Assembly: GCA_014650475.1 (NCBI GenBank)
Contig: BMVA01000001.1
Span: forward strand, 62,001 to 126,000
Reading direction: 5' to 3'
DNA from: Streptomyces albogriseolus
Lineage (GTDB): Bacteria; Actinomycetota; Actinomycetes; Streptomycetales; Streptomycetaceae
Length of the DNA: 64,000 nucleotides
Shown here: positions 24,245 through 32,763 of the stretch, piece by piece
Layout of the letters: every line of letters starts with the position of its first letter
Numbering within the stretch: position 1 is the first letter of the stretch
Notes under the pieces: generated by a model
Database searches by the model: none
What the model saw: only the letters and a program-made list of their open reading frames with translations
Told to the model about the DNA's origin: nothing
Made by a program: the position numbers and the translations under genes

Positions 24245-24769
24245 CTCGTTCGGCTCCGTAGTGAACGGCCCAAAATGTAGTGCGCCCGCGTACGCCCGGA
24301 GCGATGAACCGTCAGCCACACGCAGGATTGCGGCATTTCTTTCGAATCTGAACACCCAAGAGTGGAAATTGGCTTCAGGGGGCCGCTCCTGGTTCGCCGG
24401 CCTCCCCTCTCGTCGCGTGCCCGGGCGTGACTCCTCGCCGCGCACATGTCCCGCAACTCGCCCTGCAGACAATCGGGATGACGTTGCACCAGAGGCGCCG
24501 AAGGCGGCGGGTCGGCAACCGCTTACACCCTGATCACCTGTGGGGCGAGCACTCGAAATGGTGATTGCGCCGTTTTTCGGAGGCTAAATATCGTAGCCGT
24601 TGCAATGTTTTGCCTTTGCGGCTGATGGCCCGAAATGCGAGTCGTGCTTGTCGGTGAGTTCCCGAAGGGCACCGGCCCTTCCTGAGCCCCGTCATCGCAG
24701 GGCCCGCCGCCTCACCTCGCAAGCCCGCGGCCGTGTTCCCGCTCCCGCCCTCTCCCCCAGGAGGCCATC
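24245..24769. other. Divergent intergenic region with AT-rich stretches
   Basis: These 525 bases lie between the ScbR-like gene and the HAD gene. They include AT-rich parts near 24330-24380 and 24545-24640 that should contain promoters. A possible minus-strand -10 is TACATT near 24275-24280. I found no convincing palindromic autoregulatory element of the ScbR type, and no gene. Confidence 0.4.
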
Positions 24770-25552
24770 TTGACGCTGCCACTGCGAACCCTGTCGAACT
24801 GGTCGCCCGAGGCTGTCGTCTTCGACTGCGACGGCACACTGATGGACACAGAACGTCATTGGCAGGATGCGCGCAACCGCGCCTTCCGTGAGTTCGGTCT
24901 GCTGCCTCCGCCGGGCTTCGCCGACCGCGCCAAAGGTGTGCACTACGTCGACTGCGGCCGCCTGATGGCCGAGGAGACGAACAAGCCTGAACTGGCCGCT
25001 GACCTGACCACGGCGCTCCTCTCACACTTCATGTCCCTCGTCGCGGAGGACCCCCTGACCATGCCGGGCGCCGGTGAGATGGTGCGCCTCCTCTCCGGAC
25101 GGCTGCCGCTGGCCGTGGCCAGCAACTGCCCGCTGGAAGTGGTGGAGGAGAGCCTCGGCCGCGCAGGGCTGCGCCGCCACTTCCGCCACATCGTCGTGCC
25201 CACGGGGCCGCCGGACAAACGGGGCGCCGGACCCGGGAGGGACGGCGAACGGTCGCAGACGGTACGGCCCAAGCCGTGGCCGGATGTGTACGCCACGGCG
25301 GCACGTCTGTGCGGAGTCCGCCCGGAAACCGCGCTGGCCGTCGAGGACTCCCTCACGGGCATCGAGTCGGCGTGGCGTGCCGGACTGCGGACCCTCGGCG
25401 TGGGCCCGCTGCCTGACGAGGCGGACACCGGGCACGCCGACGCCTGGGTGGCGGCCCTGGACGATCCGGAGGTGCTGGACTGGGTACGTAACTGGCGGCG
25501 TCCCCCGTCACCGGGCGAAGAGCAGGATCACCAGCGTCACGGTCCGCTCTGA
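24770..25552 (+). CDS. HAD-superfamily hydrolase, beta-phosphoglucomutase/phosphatase-like
   Basis: The 260-residue protein has HAD motif I VVFDCDGTLMDTE (nucleophile and acid Asp), motif II LAVASNC, motif III Lys in RPKPWPDVY and motif IV VEDSLTGIESAWRAG. The alpha-helical cap between motifs I and II is of the subfamily IA type. It probably removes phosphate from a sugar phosphate or similar small molecule. The TTG at 24770 follows AGGAGG at 24759-24764. The insertion GAGPGRDGERSQ between motifs II and III is unusual. Substrate unknown. Confidence 0.9.
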   Translation: MTLPLRTLSNWSPEAVVFDCDGTLMDTERHWQDARNRAFREFGLLPPPGFADRAKGVHYVDCGRLMAEETNKPELAADLTTALLSHFMSLVAEDPLTMPGAGEMVRLLSGRLPLAVASNCPLEVVEESLGRAGLRRHFRHIVVPTGPPDKRGAGPGRDGERSQTVRPKPWPDVYATAARLCGVRPETALAVEDSLTGIESAWRAGLRTLGVGPLPDEADTGHADAWVAALDDPEVLDWVRNWRRPPSPGEEQDHQRHGPL

Positions 25553-25881
25553 CCGACCGGGCCGGAGGCTGCTGCCGGCCGGACATGAGGCCACGGGGCG
25601 ATGTCCCCGCCCGGCCGCAGACCCGTCGTCTTCGGCGTAGCGCAGCCCTATGGGAAGCGCTCGGGGTCCAGTCGGCGCGCACACGCCGTCGGCGGTGCCC
25701 AGGGCCGCAGCCGGCCGGCCGGTGGGGTGGGCCGGCACGGCCCGGCAGAGCGGTGTCAGCAGTGCCTCAAGGGGGTCCGGCGTGCCGGATGACGGAGGTC
25801 GGGCGTCGGGGCCCTGGACGCGGGGTACTGGGAATTCGTTGCCCACGTTCACTTCCCGGGCAGGGGCAGGTGGAGGCCCGC
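25553..25881. other. Gap without recognised gene
   Basis: Open frames cross these 329 bases but their translations are Arg/Pro/Gly-rich and not protein-like. The ribosome site of the following phosphatase gene, GGTGGAGG at 25868-25875, marks the end of the gap. Confidence 0.4.
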
Positions 25882-27897
25882 ATGAGGCTGACGATGTTCG
25901 ATCCCGCTCCGATCGGTGTGGTGTTCACCCGAGGGCCGGAGCACCGGCTCGCGTACACCAACGCCGTCTACCGGAAGACCTTCGGTGACCGTCCGCTGGG
26001 CCGGCCCCTCCGGCGCACCTTTCCCGACCTCGCGCAGTCCGGCTATTTCGACATCTTCGACCGGGTCCTCGCCACCGGCGAGGCCGAGGTGCTCACGGCC
26101 GTTCCCATCGACCTCGACTTCGCGGACTCGTCACGGGAGGGGACACGCTACTTCACGTTCAGCGTCTCCCGCGCGACGGTGAGCGACGGGAGTCGTGGGG
26201 TGCTGGGCGTGGTCGTGGAAACGACTGAGCAGGTGACTGCCGCACGGCGGATCCGTGTCCTGTCCGAGGAGCGACGCCGCGCACTGCTGCGCTACCGCAG
26301 CCTGGTGCGCGCCGGGTCGGAGATGGTGTGGGTGACGGGCCCGGAAGGCGGTGTGACCGAGCCGAGCCCGGGCTGGCAGCGGGTCACCGGGCAGAGCTGG
26401 GAGGAGTTCCGCGGCGACGGATGGATCGACGCGATCCATCCCGACGACCGCGCCGCCGTCGTCGAGCGGTGGAGCCGCGCCCTGCGGGAGGTGCAGCCGC
26501 GCTTCACCCACGCCTACCGGTTGCGGCTGGTCACGGGCGGCTACCGGCACTTCGCCGTGGACGCCGCGCCGGTCCGCGACGGGGACAGGGTGATCGAGTG
26601 GATAGGCACGTGCCGGGACGTCGAGCAGGAGTGGCAGGACGCGCGCCGGGAGAAGCTGCTGGCCCGGGCGACCGCCGTGACGGCGGACACCGCCCGGCCG
26701 GACGAGATGCTTGCCGCCCTCACCGCGGTGATCGTGCCCGAGCTCGCCGACAGCTGCACCTCCTACCTTCTTCCACAGGCCCTGCACCGCACTCCGGGGA
26801 CCGCCCTGGCCGCCGAACGCGTCGCCGCCGTGCCCCGCCAGGGTCCTCCCGGCCCGCCCCCGCACCAGGCCGAGCATCTGGGCCCGGACAGCGCCCTCGT
26901 CCGCGCCGCCGACCGGCGCCGCCCGGTCCACGCCGTCTTCCGGCCCGGCTCACCGCCGCCCGGCATCACCCCGACCGGCACCGAACCCTGGCTGGCGCCC
27001 GACGCCAACAGCGTCGTCCTGCTGCCGGTCGTCGTCGACGGCACCACCGCCGCCCTGGTCGTCGCCTGCGTCAACGGCGATCGCCCGCCCCTCGGGGCAT
27101 CGGAGATCAGTCTGCTGCAGACGCTCCTGGAGCGGGCCCACACCCCCTTGCGCAACGCTCTGGAGTACCAGCGAACCCGACAGGTGGCGCTCGCCCTCCA
27201 GCACAGCCTGCTCACCGAGCCGCCGGACGTCCCCGGCCTCGGCATCGCCGTCCGCTACCGGCCCAGCAGCTCGGCCGCCGAACACGGCGGCGACTGGTAC
27301 GACTCCTTCGTGCTGCGCGACGACGCCGCCGTCCTCACCGTCGGTGACGTCGCAGGGCACGACCTGCCCGCCGCGGTCACCATGAGCCAGTTGCGCAACA
27401 TGCTGCGCGGACTCGCCCTCGACCGCGAGGAACCCACCGGCGAGATCTTGCGGCGCCTGGACGCGTCCGTACAGACCCTGTACCAGGAGTGCACCGCCAC
27501 CTGCGTCCTGGCCCGGATCGAACGCCCGGCGCCAGACCTCCTGCAGCTCCAGTACTCCGCCGCGGGACACCCTCCGCCGCTGCTCGTGGAGGCGGACGGC
27601 ACCGCTCACTTCCTGGACGAGGGCCGCTCCCCGATGCTCGGCCTGCTCCCCGACCCCCGCCACAGCACTGCCGTCCACCCCCTGCCCCCCGGTTCCACGC
27701 TGCTGCTGTACACCGACGGGCTGGTCGAACGCCGGAACGAAGATCTCACCGACGGACTGGACCGGCTGCGCCGCCACGCGTCAACCGCGGCCCGGCGCCC
27801 ACTGGAATCGTTCTGCGACGAACTGCTCGCCGGGATGCTGACCGCCGACAACGACGACGACACCGCGTTGGTGGCGCTGCGCCTGTCCGTGGCGTAG
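25882..27897 (+). CDS. PAS/GAF-containing SpoIIE-type PP2C phosphatase
   Basis: The 671-residue protein has a PAS domain at about residues 1-115 (FDPAPIGVVFTRGPEHRLAY) and a second PAS with PAC at about 130-260 (GWQRVTGQSWEEFRGDGWID, AIHPDDRAAVVERW). A GAF-like domain spans about 270-430. A SpoIIE/PP2C catalytic domain runs from about 455 to the end (HGGDWYDSFVLRDDAAVLTV, GDVAGHDLPAAVTMSQLRNM, SAAGHPPPLLVEADG, LLLYTDGLVERRNEDLTDGL, NDDDTALVALRL). The metal-binding Asp residues are present. Such enzymes dephosphorylate anti-anti-sigma factors in partner-switching systems. The ATG at 25882 follows GGTGGAGG. There is no adjacent anti-sigma gene. Confidence 0.92.
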   Translation: MRLTMFDPAPIGVVFTRGPEHRLAYTNAVYRKTFGDRPLGRPLRRTFPDLAQSGYFDIFDRVLATGEAEVLTAVPIDLDFADSSREGTRYFTFSVSRATVSDGSRGVLGVVVETTEQVTAARRIRVLSEERRRALLRYRSLVRAGSEMVWVTGPEGGVTEPSPGWQRVTGQSWEEFRGDGWIDAIHPDDRAAVVERWSRALREVQPRFTHAYRLRLVTGGYRHFAVDAAPVRDGDRVIEWIGTCRDVEQEWQDARREKLLARATAVTADTARPDEMLAALTAVIVPELADSCTSYLLPQALHRTPGTALAAERVAAVPRQGPPGPPPHQAEHLGPDSALVRAADRRRPVHAVFRPGSPPPGITPTGTEPWLAPDANSVVLLPVVVDGTTAALVVACVNGDRPPLGASEISLLQTLLERAHTPLRNALEYQRTRQVALALQHSLLTEPPDVPGLGIAVRYRPSSSAAEHGGDWYDSFVLRDDAAVLTVGDVAGHDLPAAVTMSQLRNMLRGLALDREEPTGEILRRLDASVQTLYQECTATCVLARIERPAPDLLQLQYSAAGHPPPLLVEADGTAHFLDEGRSPMLGLLPDPRHSTAVHPLPPGSTLLLYTDGLVERRNEDLTDGLDRLRRHASTAARRPLESFCDELLAGMLTADNDDDTALVALRLSVA

Positions 27898-28002
27898 CAC
27901 CCCGCCCGCTGTCTCCGCAGCTCGTCGGCGTCCCCCGTCGCGATACGAGGAGGCAGGTCTGGGGCTTGTGCGGCACGGGGTCAGGCCGTGCCGCACAAGC
28001 GG

Positions 28003-29111
28003 TCAGTGGCCGACGCCGGCTGTCTCGCCGTGTGGCGTGCGGTCGGGTTCCGTCCGCAGAACCCGGGCGCCCACAGCAGTGGTCACGCACAGCAGGGTCA
28101 GCAGGATGAAGGTGTGGTTGAGGTCGACGAGGTGGGTCAGCCAGCCGATGACGGCGGGACCGGCGAGCATGCCGACGTAGCCGAGCCCGGCGACACGGGA
28201 GACGTTCGCGCCGGCGGCCGCCGGGTCGGCATGCCCGGCCGCGCTGAGCAACTGCGGGACACCACCCGCCAGGCCAAGACCGAACAGCGCCCAGCCCGTG
28301 AACGCCGTCCACATCCAGGGGCCGAGGGCCACGAGCGTGATGCCGACAGCGGCAGTGGTGGCGCCGTGACGCAGGACCGCCAGGGAGCGCTCCAGTCGTT
28401 GGCCGCGCCCTCACACAGCATGACCATCAGCGCCAGGACGGCGAGCAGCCAGACGCGTCCTGCCATGCCGGGGCGTGCGACGGCGGGTGATGCGTGCTTC
28501 ACATCGCCGGCCGTGCGGGTCGCGTCGGTCTCCTCGGCGACGGGGGCGGCGGAGGCGGCGGGCATCAGGGCTCGTACCGAGGCCAGGGCGATCACGATGC
28601 TCCCGCCTCCGATCGCGGCCATGGTGGCGACCGGGCTCACACCGGCGCTCGTCGCTCCCGCCGCGACGAGCGCGGCGAGGACTCCGCCGACGGAGAACGT
28701 GGCGTGGAAGCCCGACATGACGGGCCGTCCGTAGGCCTTCTCCACGTGCACGGCGTGGGCGTTCATGCTCACGTCCAAGCCGCCGTTGCAGGCGCCGAAG
28801 ACCAGCAGGGCGCCCGCCAGCGTCCAGGGATCGGGGGCGAGGCCCGGAAGCACGAGGGAGGCGCCGCACAGTACGGCGGTGGTGGGCACCACGACGCGCG
28901 CGCCGAGACGGTCGGTCAGCGGACCGGCCACCTGCATCCCGACGAAGGCGCCGAGCCCGAGCAGCACGAGCAGGCCGCCCAGCGTCGCGTGGCTGATGCC
29001 CACCCGCTCTTCCGCGGCCGGGATGTGCACCACCCAGGCGCCCATCAAGGTGCCGCACAAGACGAAATAGACATACGTCGCCACACGGGCGCCGCGAAGC
29101 GAGCGTTCCAT
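28003..29111 (-). pseudogene. MFS transporter gene with internal deletion and frameshift
   Basis: From the ATG at 29111 the translation is a good MFS protein (RVATYVYFVLCGTLMGAWVV, FVGMQVAGPLTDRLGARVVV, MLCEGAANDWSA). At about 28393 the frame is lost. The homologous continuation resumes in another frame as SLAVLRHGATTAAVGITLVA, then LGPWMWTAFTGWALFGLGLA, through to a stop at 28003. By comparison with the usual length of about 400 residues, some 40-50 residues are missing at the joint, so this is a deletion plus frameshift and not a simple sequencing slip. The gene is divergent to an intact DeoR regulator whose operators still flank its start. The lost substrate was possibly a sugar or related compound. 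Confidence 0.82.
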
Positions 29112-29126
29112 GCCGCACACCGTAAC

Positions 29127-29175
29127 GAACAGTCGAGATGTTCGGAAGACTGGATAATGAACATCTTGAGTGTTC
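29127..29175. promoter_or_regulatory. Two DeoR-type operators
   Basis: GAACAGTCGAGATGTTC (29127-29143) and GAACATCTTGAGTGTTC (29159-29175) share inverted GAACA...TGTTC half-sites around 7-bp spacers. They are 32 bp apart centre to centre, three helical turns. They lie between the broken MFS gene and the DeoR gene, consistent with cooperative autoregulation. Confidence 0.75.
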
Positions 29176-29201
29176 GTCGTCCGGTGGTGTTCAATTCCGG
29201 C

Positions 29202-29963
29202 ATGAGCAACGCAGACCGGCACGGGTTGATCACGAAGGTCGTCAGGGACGCCGGCGGTGCGACGGTCCAGCAGCTCGCGGAGCTGACGGGGGCGTCGGAA
29301 ATGACCATCCGGCGCGACCTCGACACCCTGGCCGCCCAAGGCGTCCTCGAACGCGTCCGGGGCGGAGCACGAAGCCTGCTGCTCAGGGGCGAGGAGCCCC
29401 CGTTCGCTCTGCGCGCCCACGAGGCCGTCGACACCAAACGCCGGATCGCCGCCAAGGTCTCCGCTCTCATCGCCGACGGCGAGAGCGTGGTGCTCGACAG
29501 CGGTACGACCTGTCTGGAGGTCGCCCGTCTTCTGCGCGACCGGCCCGTCACCGTGATGCCGCTGTCCCTCCAGGCCATCCAGCTGTTCGGGGCGACGCCC
29601 GGCCAGGCCACCCTGGTGGTGCCCGGCGGTCAGCCCCGCGCCGCCGAGGGGGCCCTCACCGGCCCTCTCACCCTTGCCTCCCTGGCCGCCCTGCGTTTCG
29701 ACACCGCCGTCATCGGCTGCTGCGGCTTGAGCGCGGCCGACGGCCTGACCGCCTACGACCTCGACGACGCCGCGGTGAAGAAGGCGAGCATCGCCTCCGC
29801 CCGCCGCACACTCGTCGCCTCGGACGGCAGCAAGCTCGGCCGCACCGCCTTCGCCTACGTCGGCCCCTCGGCCCTTCTGCACACCCTCGTCACCGACGAC
29901 ACCGCACCCCCCGACGAGGTGGGCGCGCTGGAGAACGCCGGCACCGTCGTCACCACCGCCTGA
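29202..29963 (+). CDS. DeoR/GlpR-family transcriptional regulator
   Basis: The 253-residue protein has the DeoR winged helix at residues 5-60 (DRHGLITKVVRDAGGATVQQ, LAELTGASEMTIRRDLDTLA, GVLERVRGGA). The sugar-phosphate-sensing domain has VVLDSGTTCLEVARLL and LVASDGSKLGRTAFAYVGP. It probably senses a phosphorylated sugar. I chose ATG 29202 because upstream in-frame codons overlap the operators; the ribosome site is weak. Its natural target, the divergent MFS gene, is a pseudogene, so it may now regulate only itself or distant genes. Confidence 0.9.
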   Translation: MSNADRHGLITKVVRDAGGATVQQLAELTGASEMTIRRDLDTLAAQGVLERVRGGARSLLLRGEEPPFALRAHEAVDTKRRIAAKVSALIADGESVVLDSGTTCLEVARLLRDRPVTVMPLSLQAIQLFGATPGQATLVVPGGQPRAAEGALTGPLTLASLAALRFDTAVIGCCGLSAADGLTAYDLDDAAVKKASIASARRTLVASDGSKLGRTAFAYVGPSALLHTLVTDDTAPPDEVGALENAGTVVTTA

Positions 29964-29988
29964 CCACGTGCGAGGCCCGGTCGGCTTC

Positions 29989-30750
29989 TCAGGGTGACCA
30001 CGGCTTGAGCATGTCCTTCATCGTGTCCGTCAGAGCGAATTGCAGCAGCGGGCCGTAGGTGATGCGGCCCACGCCGAGGCGGCGGAAGCGCTCGAGGTCG
30101 TGCTTGACGGGGTGGGCCGTGGAGTTCACCGGGACCGTGACCGCGCCGGTCACCGCCGTGAGCAGGTCGTCGTCGTCCTGGATGCCCACCGGGTAGACGC
30201 TGTCGGCGCCGGCCTCCACCAGGGCGCGCAGTCGCTCGATCGCCTCGTCGAGGACGGCCGCGGCGTCCTGCGCGTGCACGAAGAGGTCGGTGCGCCCGTT
30301 CACCCAGACCGGGACCCCGGCATCGTCGGCCGCCGAGCGCAGGCCGGCGACGTAGCTCGCGTGTTCCTGCGTGCCGCGTACGCGGCCGCCCTCGGAGTGG
30401 ACGGTGTCCTCGACGTTGAGGCCGACGCCGCCGACCTCGACGAGACCGGCGATGAGGTCGGCGGGCTTCTGCCCGTATCCGGCCTCCAGGTCCACGGACA
30501 CCGGAACGTCGACAGCGGCGATGATCGGCCTGACGGCGGCGAGGACCTCCTCGAAGGTCTGCCCCTCCTTGTCGTCGGCCCCTCGGGAGTCGGCAAGGGG
30601 ATGACTGCCGATCGTGAGCGCCGGGAACCCGGCGGCGACGGCTGTCCGCGCGGACCAGACGTCCCATACGGTCGGCAGCACGAGCGGCTTGTGCTGGGCG
30701 TGCAACTGCTTGAGGCGCTGAGCGCGCTCAACGATGGTGTCAGAGGCCAT
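29989..30750 (-). CDS. Isocitrate lyase / PEP phosphonomutase family protein
   Basis: The 253-residue protein has the ICL/PEPM TIM-barrel pattern: LVLPTVWDVWSARTAVAAGF, then PVSVDLEAGYG, GLNVEDTVHSEGGRVRG and VWVNGRTDLFVH. It lacks the KKCGH motif of true isocitrate lyase. Actinomycete members often act as carboxyvinyl-carboxyphosphonate mutase-like or oxaloacetate/2-methylisocitrate-type lyases of unknown substrate. ATG 30750 is preferred; an upstream start would add 11 residues. It is convergent with the DeoR gene, only 25 bp apart. Confidence 0.85.
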   Translation of the reverse strand: MASDTIVERAQRLKQLHAQHKPLVLPTVWDVWSARTAVAAGFPALTIGSHPLADSRGADDKEGQTFEEVLAAVRPIIAAVDVPVSVDLEAGYGQKPADLIAGLVEVGGVGLNVEDTVHSEGGRVRGTQEHASYVAGLRSAADDAGVPVWVNGRTDLFVHAQDAAAVLDEAIERLRALVEAGADSVYPVGIQDDDDLLTAVTGAVTVPVNSTAHPVKHDLERFRRLGVGRITYGPLLQFALTDTMKDMLKPWSP

Positions 30751-30813
30751 GACCGGCACGCTACCCCGGATCGCCGTGGGCAACTCCCCGACAGGCGTCG
30801 TCCGGACGGGGCG

Positions 30814-30846
30814 GCGGGTGGGGGCGGGTGCCCGCCCCCCACCCGC
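30814..30846 (-). terminator. GC-rich hairpin terminator
   Basis: GCGGGTGGGGGCGGG pairs with the complementary stretch ending at 30846, with one bulged C. It begins 15 bp after the stop of the DUF305 gene on the minus strand. Confidence 0.65.
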
Positions 30847-30860
30847 TCAAGCGCCGGGCA

Positions 30861-31520
30861 TCAGTTCTTGCCGAGCAGCCTCTTCATCTGCTCGATCTCC
30901 GCGCTCTGCGAGGCGATGATGTCCGCGGCCATCTTCCGGGCCGGGGTGTGGGCGCCGTCGGCCTGCTCGGTCTTCGCCATCTCGACCGCGCCTTCGTGAT
31001 GCTTGATCATCATCTCCATGAAGGCGGTGTCGAACGCCTTGCCCGAGGCGTTCTCGAGCGCGGTCATCTCCTCGGCGCTCATCATGCCCTCCATGCCTTC
31101 CATGCCCTCCATGCCGCCGTGCATGGAGTGGTCCATGGCGCCCTCGGCAGGCACGGCCTCACCCCAGGAGGTCAGCCAGCCCGACAGCTTTTCGATTTCC
31201 GGGGCCTGCGCCTTCTTGATGTCGGCGGCGAGCTTCTTCACCTCGGCCGACTGCGCCCTGTCGGGTGCGAGGTCGGCCATCTCCACGGCCTGGCGGTGGT
31301 GGGGGATCATCCCCTTGGCGAAGGTCACGTCGGCCGTGTTGTGCCGGCCCTGCGAGGCCGGTGCCGAGGCGGCGGACGCCGAGTCGGTGGCCTGGTGGCC
31401 GCCGTGGCCGGCCGAGCCTGTGTCGTCGCCGCTGCCGCCGCAGGCGGCCAGGACGAGTGCCGCCGCCACTGAGGCGGCGACCACGGCGGTACGGCGGACG
31501 AGGGAACGCGTGCAGTTCAT
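30861..31520 (-). CDS. DUF305 lipoprotein
   Basis: The 219-residue exported lipoprotein has the lipobox LVLAAC. Two DUF305 halves follow, each with the FAKGMIPHHRQAVEMADLA / FMEMMIKHHEGAVEMAKTEQ motif, whose paired histidines and methionines suggest metal contact. A His/Met-rich segment in between (MDHSMHGGMEGMEGMEGMM) is reminiscent of copper-binding proteins. DUF305 proteins are often near copper-handling genes. It lies downstream of a DUF6153 gene with 96 bp between and may be in the same operon. A copper or oxidative role is inferred. Confidence 0.9.
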   Translation of the reverse strand: MNCTRSLVRRTAVVAASVAAALVLAACGGSGDDTGSAGHGGHQATDSASAASAPASQGRHNTADVTFAKGMIPHHRQAVEMADLAPDRAQSAEVKKLAADIKKAQAPEIEKLSGWLTSWGEAVPAEGAMDHSMHGGMEGMEGMEGMMSAEEMTALENASGKAFDTAFMEMMIKHHEGAVEMAKTEQADGAHTPARKMAADIIASQSAEIEQMKRLLGKN

Positions 31521-31616
31521 TGGTGCGACTCCTTCACGCGCGCCGGTCGCGGCGCGCGGTGGTACGGATGTGAGGGCGTGCTCGAGCGCGGCACCAGGGG
31601 TGCCGGGCGGGCCGCT

Positions 31617-32021
31617 CTATATCCGGAGGAGCTGCAGTTCGGACAGGTCGGGCGGGGCACGTCCGTCATGGGGCGAGCCGGTGGCCGCCGAGGTGAGGGA
31701 AGGCGTGGCGGGTGCGTCGAGCACCGTGCCGGTCAGCGCCGGCGGCGTGTACGCCGTGGCCGTGCCGGCGGCGGCGCAGGTGCCGTCGGCGTGATCAAGG
31801 TGGCCGGGCAGTCCGTCGGTGTGGGCGCATCCCCCGTCCGCGTGCGGCACCCCCTCCGCCGCAGCCGGCGCCATCTTGTGGACGGCCGCTGCCTGCTGCG
31901 GCGCCGGAGTCCCGCCGGGAGCCAGGCCGTGCATGCCCAGGACACCGGCCAGCACCGCCAAGGCCAGCAGCACGAACAGCCGCCCGGCCGGGCGGCTGCT
32001 GGAACGGCTGCTCGCAGTCAC
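31617..32021 (-). CDS. DUF6153 family small membrane protein
   Basis: The 134-residue protein has one N-terminal membrane segment (LFVLLALAVLAGVLGMHGLA). The rest contains the family marks HADGGCAHTDGLPGHLDHAD, GTCAAAG and a conserved C-terminal DLSELQLLRI. The Cys/His-rich extracytoplasmic part could bind metal. DUF6153 genes are widespread in Streptomyces and frequently precede DUF305 genes, as here. The start is a GTG without a clear ribosome site; a TACGAT -10 ending six bases before it suggests a leaderless transcript. Confidence 0.85.
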   Translation of the reverse strand: MTASSRSSSRPAGRLFVLLALAVLAGVLGMHGLAPGGTPAPQQAAAVHKMAPAAAEGVPHADGGCAHTDGLPGHLDHADGTCAAAGTATAYTPPALTGTVLDAPATPSLTSAATGSPHDGRAPPDLSELQLLRI

Positions 32022-32157
32022 GGGTCCATCGTAGGGGGAGGTGTGCGGCGGGTGGGTGCGGAGGCCCGCCAGATGTGTACGAGCTCACCCGCGGACGTCA
32101 TGTCACCGGCCAGCCGATGCCGCGGCGCACGCCGCGCAGGCGCTGTTCTGCGGGCGG

Positions 32158-32523
32158 TCATCCGCCGGGCGGGGTGGTCCGCGGCGTGGAGCGGGTCAGG
32201 GCCCGGCGGCCGAGGAGTACGGCGCCCAGTCCCAGGGGGACGGCCACGACGGCGCCGACGAGTCCGTTGCCCGTGCCGGGGCCTCCGTCGGCGGTGGCCA
32301 GGTGCAGTAGCGCGAGAACCGTCCCGACCGCGCCCATCGCGACGGCCGCCATCCCGCCGGTGCGCGGGTTGCCCGTGCTGGTCCGGCGGCCGGCGCGGGT
32401 CGTGGCCAGCCGGCCGAGGGCCAGTCCGAGCGCACCGGCCGCCAGCGCCAGGTTGGCCCCTGTCCTCCCGTCACCGATGATCCCGCCCTCGGCGGCAGCC
32501 ATCAGTACTGCTGGAGCGCTCAT
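32158..32523 (-). CDS. DUF6223 family membrane protein
   Basis: The 121-residue protein has three to four hydrophobic segments and repeated glycine-rich membrane motifs (TGANLALAAGALGLALGRLA; MAAVAMGAVGTVLALLHLAT; GNGLVGAVVAVPLGLGAVLL) with the conserved LHLATADGGPGTGNG, typical of DUF6223. AGGAGGGGAG precedes the ATG. It is divergent to the two-component system genes at 32764, with a 14-4-14 inverted repeat in between, suggesting it is a target of that system. Its function is unknown. Confidence 0.85.
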   Translation of the reverse strand: MSAPAVLMAAAEGGIIGDGRTGANLALAAGALGLALGRLATTRAGRRTSTGNPRTGGMAAVAMGAVGTVLALLHLATADGGPGTGNGLVGAVVAVPLGLGAVLLGRRALTRSTPRTTPPGG

Positions 32524-32680
32524 GCCGCTCCCCTCCTTCTTCCTTCGTCGTCGTGCGTTCCCGACGTCCGGTGTCTCTGCGCCAGGATGCGCGCCAGCCC
32601 TCCGCCCGGTCGTCCAGCAACTGCGGGCATTTCCAGGTACCGCCGGGGCCGTACCGGGGTACCGCGGCGGCGGCAGTCGG

Positions 32681-32712
32681 CGTTCGGCTACCGCACACGC
32701 GGTAGCCGAACG
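32681..32712. promoter_or_regulatory. Inverted repeat 14-4-14 in a divergent promoter
   Basis: CGTTCGGCTACCGC-ACAC and the exact complement of the first arm lie between the DUF6223 gene and the histidine kinase gene. Because the genes diverge, this is unlikely to be a terminator and more likely an operator, perhaps for the adjacent response regulator. Confidence 0.65.
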
Positions 32713-32763
32713 TTCCTCCAGGAGCGGGATCCGTCGACGACCGTGTCCGGTTACGGTGCACCC

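Noticed and set aside
28003-28332. Separate small membrane protein at the end of the MFS gene
   Set aside because: It aligns as the C-terminal part of the same transporter in another frame, so it belongs to the pseudogene.
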